Shown here piece after piece: positions 60,477 to 64,000 of a DNA stretch of 64,000 bases. The notes beneath the pieces are model-generated. The model saw only the letters and a list, made by a program, of their open reading frames with translations, did no database searches and was not told where the DNA came from. The translations under genes and the position numbers were made by a program. The stretch comes from Hevea brasiliensis (lineage: Eukaryota > Streptophyta > Magnoliopsida > Malpighiales > Euphorbiaceae). The stretch lies in assembly GCF_030052815.1 (NCBI RefSeq), contig NC_079496.1:10803100-10867099 (forward strand), in the 5' to 3' direction. Every line of letters begins with the position of its first letter. The first letter of the stretch is position 1.

Positions 60477-63400
60477 TACACTTTCCTCCATTAACACCCA
60501 AAATTAAGCTTAAAACCCTAGGTTTCTCACATGATTTCTTTAGGAAACCAATAGAAACCACCAAATTCAACCTTGAATTGAAGAAAACTCCTAAGAAATC
60601 AAAAAAATTTGGGAGTTTAGAAAGCAAGGAAATTCAACCAAGAAGTGGTTCAACAAGGGGAAGTGAAGGTTAGTGCTAAATCCCTTGTTCTTTCTTTTCT
60701 TGTGTTGAAAATATGGGGAATTATTATGGAATTAAATGAAAATTGATGAGATCAATGGATGTTTGAAAGACCTAAAATTCGGCCAGCCTATGTACATGAA
60801 GTGTTTGATGTGTTTAATGGGATTTAAACTTGAATTCTAGCATGGATTAAGTGATATACATGGTGTATATGGTGAAAATGCATGAAAGTGATGTAGATTG
60901 AGATTGGGAGCTAGGGTTTTGACCTAACTTTGAGAACCTTGTGTATGCTTGAAATTGACTTTGTTGAGATGAATTTTTTATCATTAGAAGTGCTATGAAT
61001 GCTAATTGAAGTTTGGGAGTTGAGAGAAATTGAATTGGGAGTGTCAAATTCTTATGTAGGAATTCTGGACCTATGGGTCCAGCATGTTTCAACTGCCATA
61101 ACTTAAGTTGTGTTACTCTAATTGGTATGAGGCCAATTGGAGATGAAACTATGGTCAAAATGCCCCATTTTTTATGAAGAAACCATGCCCAAAAACTGTC
61201 TCCAAATTGACCTAATAACTGCTTGAATTCGGCTGACCATACCCTAAACCCAAAAAAATAACCAAATGAATTCATTTGGTCACAACTCCCTCTAAAAAGG
61301 TTAGAATAACCTCATTTTTATACCATTGGAAAGCTTAGACATAGGAGCACAACTTTTATGGGGAACATAGGACCCAAAAATGTCTTTAACCAAACCAAAT
61401 TGCTAGCACAAGTTAGGTCACAAAACTTTCTAGAACCAAATTGTCCAGAATTTCTGGACTTAGGCTCACCCAACCAGTTTTGGCAAAAATGCCATAACTT
61501 GGTCCACAAAATTTCAAATGCAATGAAACCAATGCCAAAATTTTCATAAGACATAAATCTACAATATTGATGTTTTGACCAAAACCCAAAAACCAAAGGA
61601 ACTAAGTCAATTGACTAGGTTAAGTTAGTATGTGAATTCTGGAAATTGCCTAAGTGACCACTTGACTCTAGGATAGTGTTTATAGCATATCTCCCACTAG
61701 AAAACTCTAATTGGGATGAACCAAATTGTTCTAGAAATATGAGAAACAAGGCTCCAATTTTGATTTAGAAACTTGCCTTAAATTTTGAGTGCAAAAATCC
61801 TAAAATGGGAGTCAAAGTCACTGACCTAAACCTGAAACCCAGAAGACATAGGGCACATGAGTCCAGACCAATTATTGGACTATAACTCATCCTATATAAC
61901 TTAAAAAATTGTAATTATTAAATCTGAATAATCCTAAGACATAGGGTAATAATTTCTATGAAGAACACTAGGCCTAAAAGTGGCTGTAACATATCTAATT
62001 AATTAGACAAAAATGGACTACAGAATCTGCCTGAATCTGGACCCAGAAAGAGACCATGAACCAGTTATTGTTATTTGACCATAACTTGAGTTTTAAAACT
62101 CCAAATGACATGATTCAAAAATGAAAATAAAGACAAGACATATTAGAACAACTTCCATGAAGGAAGTGTAGCCAAACAGTGGCTCCATCTTAACCAATTT
62201 GCTAGATGAATTTAGGACACCAAATCTGGGCCTTGAGAAATATTCATAAAATGACTTGCATATGACATGGAATGAACTAAAATAATTTGTTAAACATAAG
62301 AATAACATGAATAGGCATGTAGTGGCATGAAAATGCTATGGAAACACAATTAGTACATACTATGAAGTTATAAATACTTAATAATTCTATTTTGCTCAAA
62401 GTACACCTAGACTTATTTATATAGCATGGATCGATTGGTATACCAATTAGGGACTACAGATTGCAGTACTGCCCACATGAATGATCATTGACAGATAATA
62501 TATATCTGAGATGGTTACTGTACTGGCTTTATGCCTACTCATTGGCCATAGTGCCTATTATCATTACTGGTTTTATGCCTGCTCGCTGGCCTAGTGCCTA
62601 ATATGACCGTGTTATACTTGATAGACATACGGATGTTTAACTAGTATACTCCCATGTATCCAGTCTTTATAGTTTGTCATAGGTTACTTGGGCACAGATA
62701 TGTGTAATACACTTTAAATTTAAATAAGTACATGAAGAAAGTGCTAATATGGGTATAATAAGATTGAATATGTGATATATGAATAAAAAAATCCTGATAA
62801 ATTGTTTGCTTCCAAAGTTTCATAAATATGTAATTACTTCAAAAATTTAGTAAAATTTTGTATGGAATAATTATTTCAATTATTAGTTATTTTTATTTCA
62901 ATTATTGCACCACTAAGCAGAAATGCTTAGCGCCATGGATTGTTTCCTCGTGTAGGTACAGAAGACCACCACCAGTAGTAGCAGTAGCGGTAGAGCACCG
63001 ATAGAGGCTTGATCATATTTGCTAGAGTATTGGTGTCACCCCATTAGTCAATTTGGTAGAGCTCATGTATATTTAGGTTTTTACATTTTGGTTATTGTAT
63101 GTAAGTAAACTATGTACATCATTTTATCAATGTAAATAAATTGTAAATTATTGTATACAAATTTTATATGAATGTATGAAGTTTATATGAATGAAATAAA
63201 ATTTATTTTCTTGAAATTTTATATGAGCTATGATATAATATAATGCATGGAAAATTGATATGAGCAACGAGATGATGTATGAAAATATGAAAATGATATG
63301 AAATTATTTGTAACAGGTAAATAATGAAATCCGTCATGCACTAATAAAACAAAGAAGACTCTGTCTGGGTCTTCATAAAAATAAAATGGGATAAAAAAAA

Positions 63401-63536
63401 AGTCCTACACGTGAGATAATATAATTAAATGGATATGAAATTAGTACTGTACATGACTAGATAGGATAAGGTGTTTCGACACCGAATATAGCACACCTTG
63501 CTCGGCTACACTGTAGACGGGTAAAGGGGTGTCACA

Positions 63537-64000
63537 CTTTGTCTATCTATTGGCCTTCTGTGATTTATCTTTGCTAATTTATTACTCTTAACACTATTAT
63601 AATTAGATTATACTATTATTTTGAACAATATGAAGTTAGAAAGGAACTCAGGAAATTGCAGTCATACATTTATTGTGTGAGCTCTATTCCTATCCTTTGG
63701 CCTACATAATACCTTACTACCTCGAGAACTGATTCTGCAATAATTTAATTTTTTTTCCATGTTTACTCAATTAGCTAACACTTAATATATTGGGCACCCA
63801 AACTCGTCATTCAATTCAAAGGCTTTACATCCATCATGATCTGATCATTTATGGTTCCTATAATGGAACTTATATCCTCTCCAAGATACCCGAGCCAACT
63901 ACTCTCTATCATACTCTACAGTCCCATTTGGGCCACTATTTTGTTGGTCACCATCATTAGTAATAAACCCCTATCTCTCTTGAAAGAATAAGACCGTTTT
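63537..64000. other. Resumption of the degenerate tract at right edge
   Basis: Composition and word use resemble 53391-56335, consistent with the solo LTRs having inserted into one continuous host sequence. No gene is seen. Confidence 0.4.

Larger units (their letters stand above)
56336..63536 (+). repeat. Solo LTR (outer), interrupted by another solo LTR
   Basis: The outer LTR begins TGTAACTCC at 56336 and ends GGGGTGTCACA at 63536. Flanks are CTTTC (56331-56335) and CTTTG (63537-63541), a 5-bp duplication with one mismatch. Excluding the insertion, it is about 3.76 kb. Its first 120 bp align with the start of the inner LTR read on the opposite strand, and matching words recur (GATAGGTGACCTTACTGGGA versus the inner GATGGGTGACCTTCTCGGGA). 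No internal region or primer site adjoins it. Confidence 0.75.

Noticed and set aside
60400..60673. Short frames on both strands around the (CT)n tract
   Set aside because: They lie inside the outer solo LTR and have simple-sequence composition; not genes.

Overview
This is a plant nuclear window, from an eudicot. The evidence is plant-specific intron-containing genes, Ty1/copia and Ty3/gypsy LTR elements, plant RTE and L1-type LINE tails, and very AT-rich intergenic DNA. Repeat style and gene content suggest a woody Malpighiales species such as the Euphorbiaceae, but that is only an impression. From memory, the gene order FLA1 - pectate lyase - BAM4 - CFIm-type RRM protein - DEK protein matches Arabidopsis At5g55730, At5g55720, At5g55700, At5g55670 and At5g55660, so the window looks like a conserved microsyntenic block inflated by repeats.

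Three genes look intact: a two-exon fasciclin-like arabinogalactan protein (FLA1 type, minus, 1678-4479), a single-exon RRM protein with an Arg/Glu/Asp-rich tail resembling the large CFIm subunit (plus, 31264-33384), and an 11-exon DEK-domain chromatin protein (minus, 41634-47105). The other ancestral neighbours are dead. A pectate lyase (10399-12141) has stops and an internal duplication. A BAM4-like non-catalytic beta-amylase (13739-20891) keeps nine exons with good splice sites but carries three nonsense codons and two frameshifts. An NF-YB relic lies at 37226-37690.

Between BAM4 and the RRM gene, a unit made of the 5' end of BAM4, an AT-rich spacer and an internal piece of the RRM gene is present twice (20084-23038 and 25028-28395). 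Both copies share the same lesions, so the unit was already broken before it duplicated. A copia element and an RTE LINE fragment separate the copies.

The right third (49590-64000) is retrotransposon territory. It holds a gypsy 3' LTR with polypurine tract and integrase tail on the minus strand, interrupted by a copia gag-protease fragment, then a degenerate tract. A solo LTR follows (56336-63536), with a second, oppositely oriented solo LTR (56462-59899) nested inside it and flanked by a perfect 5-bp target duplication. A gypsy 5' end also enters at the left edge (1-643). I see no CRISPR, tRNA, rRNA or clearly novel functional system. The most interesting content is structural: the nested solo LTRs, the segmental duplication with shared lesions, and a 23-bp LINE-tail insertion with a 17-bp target duplication.
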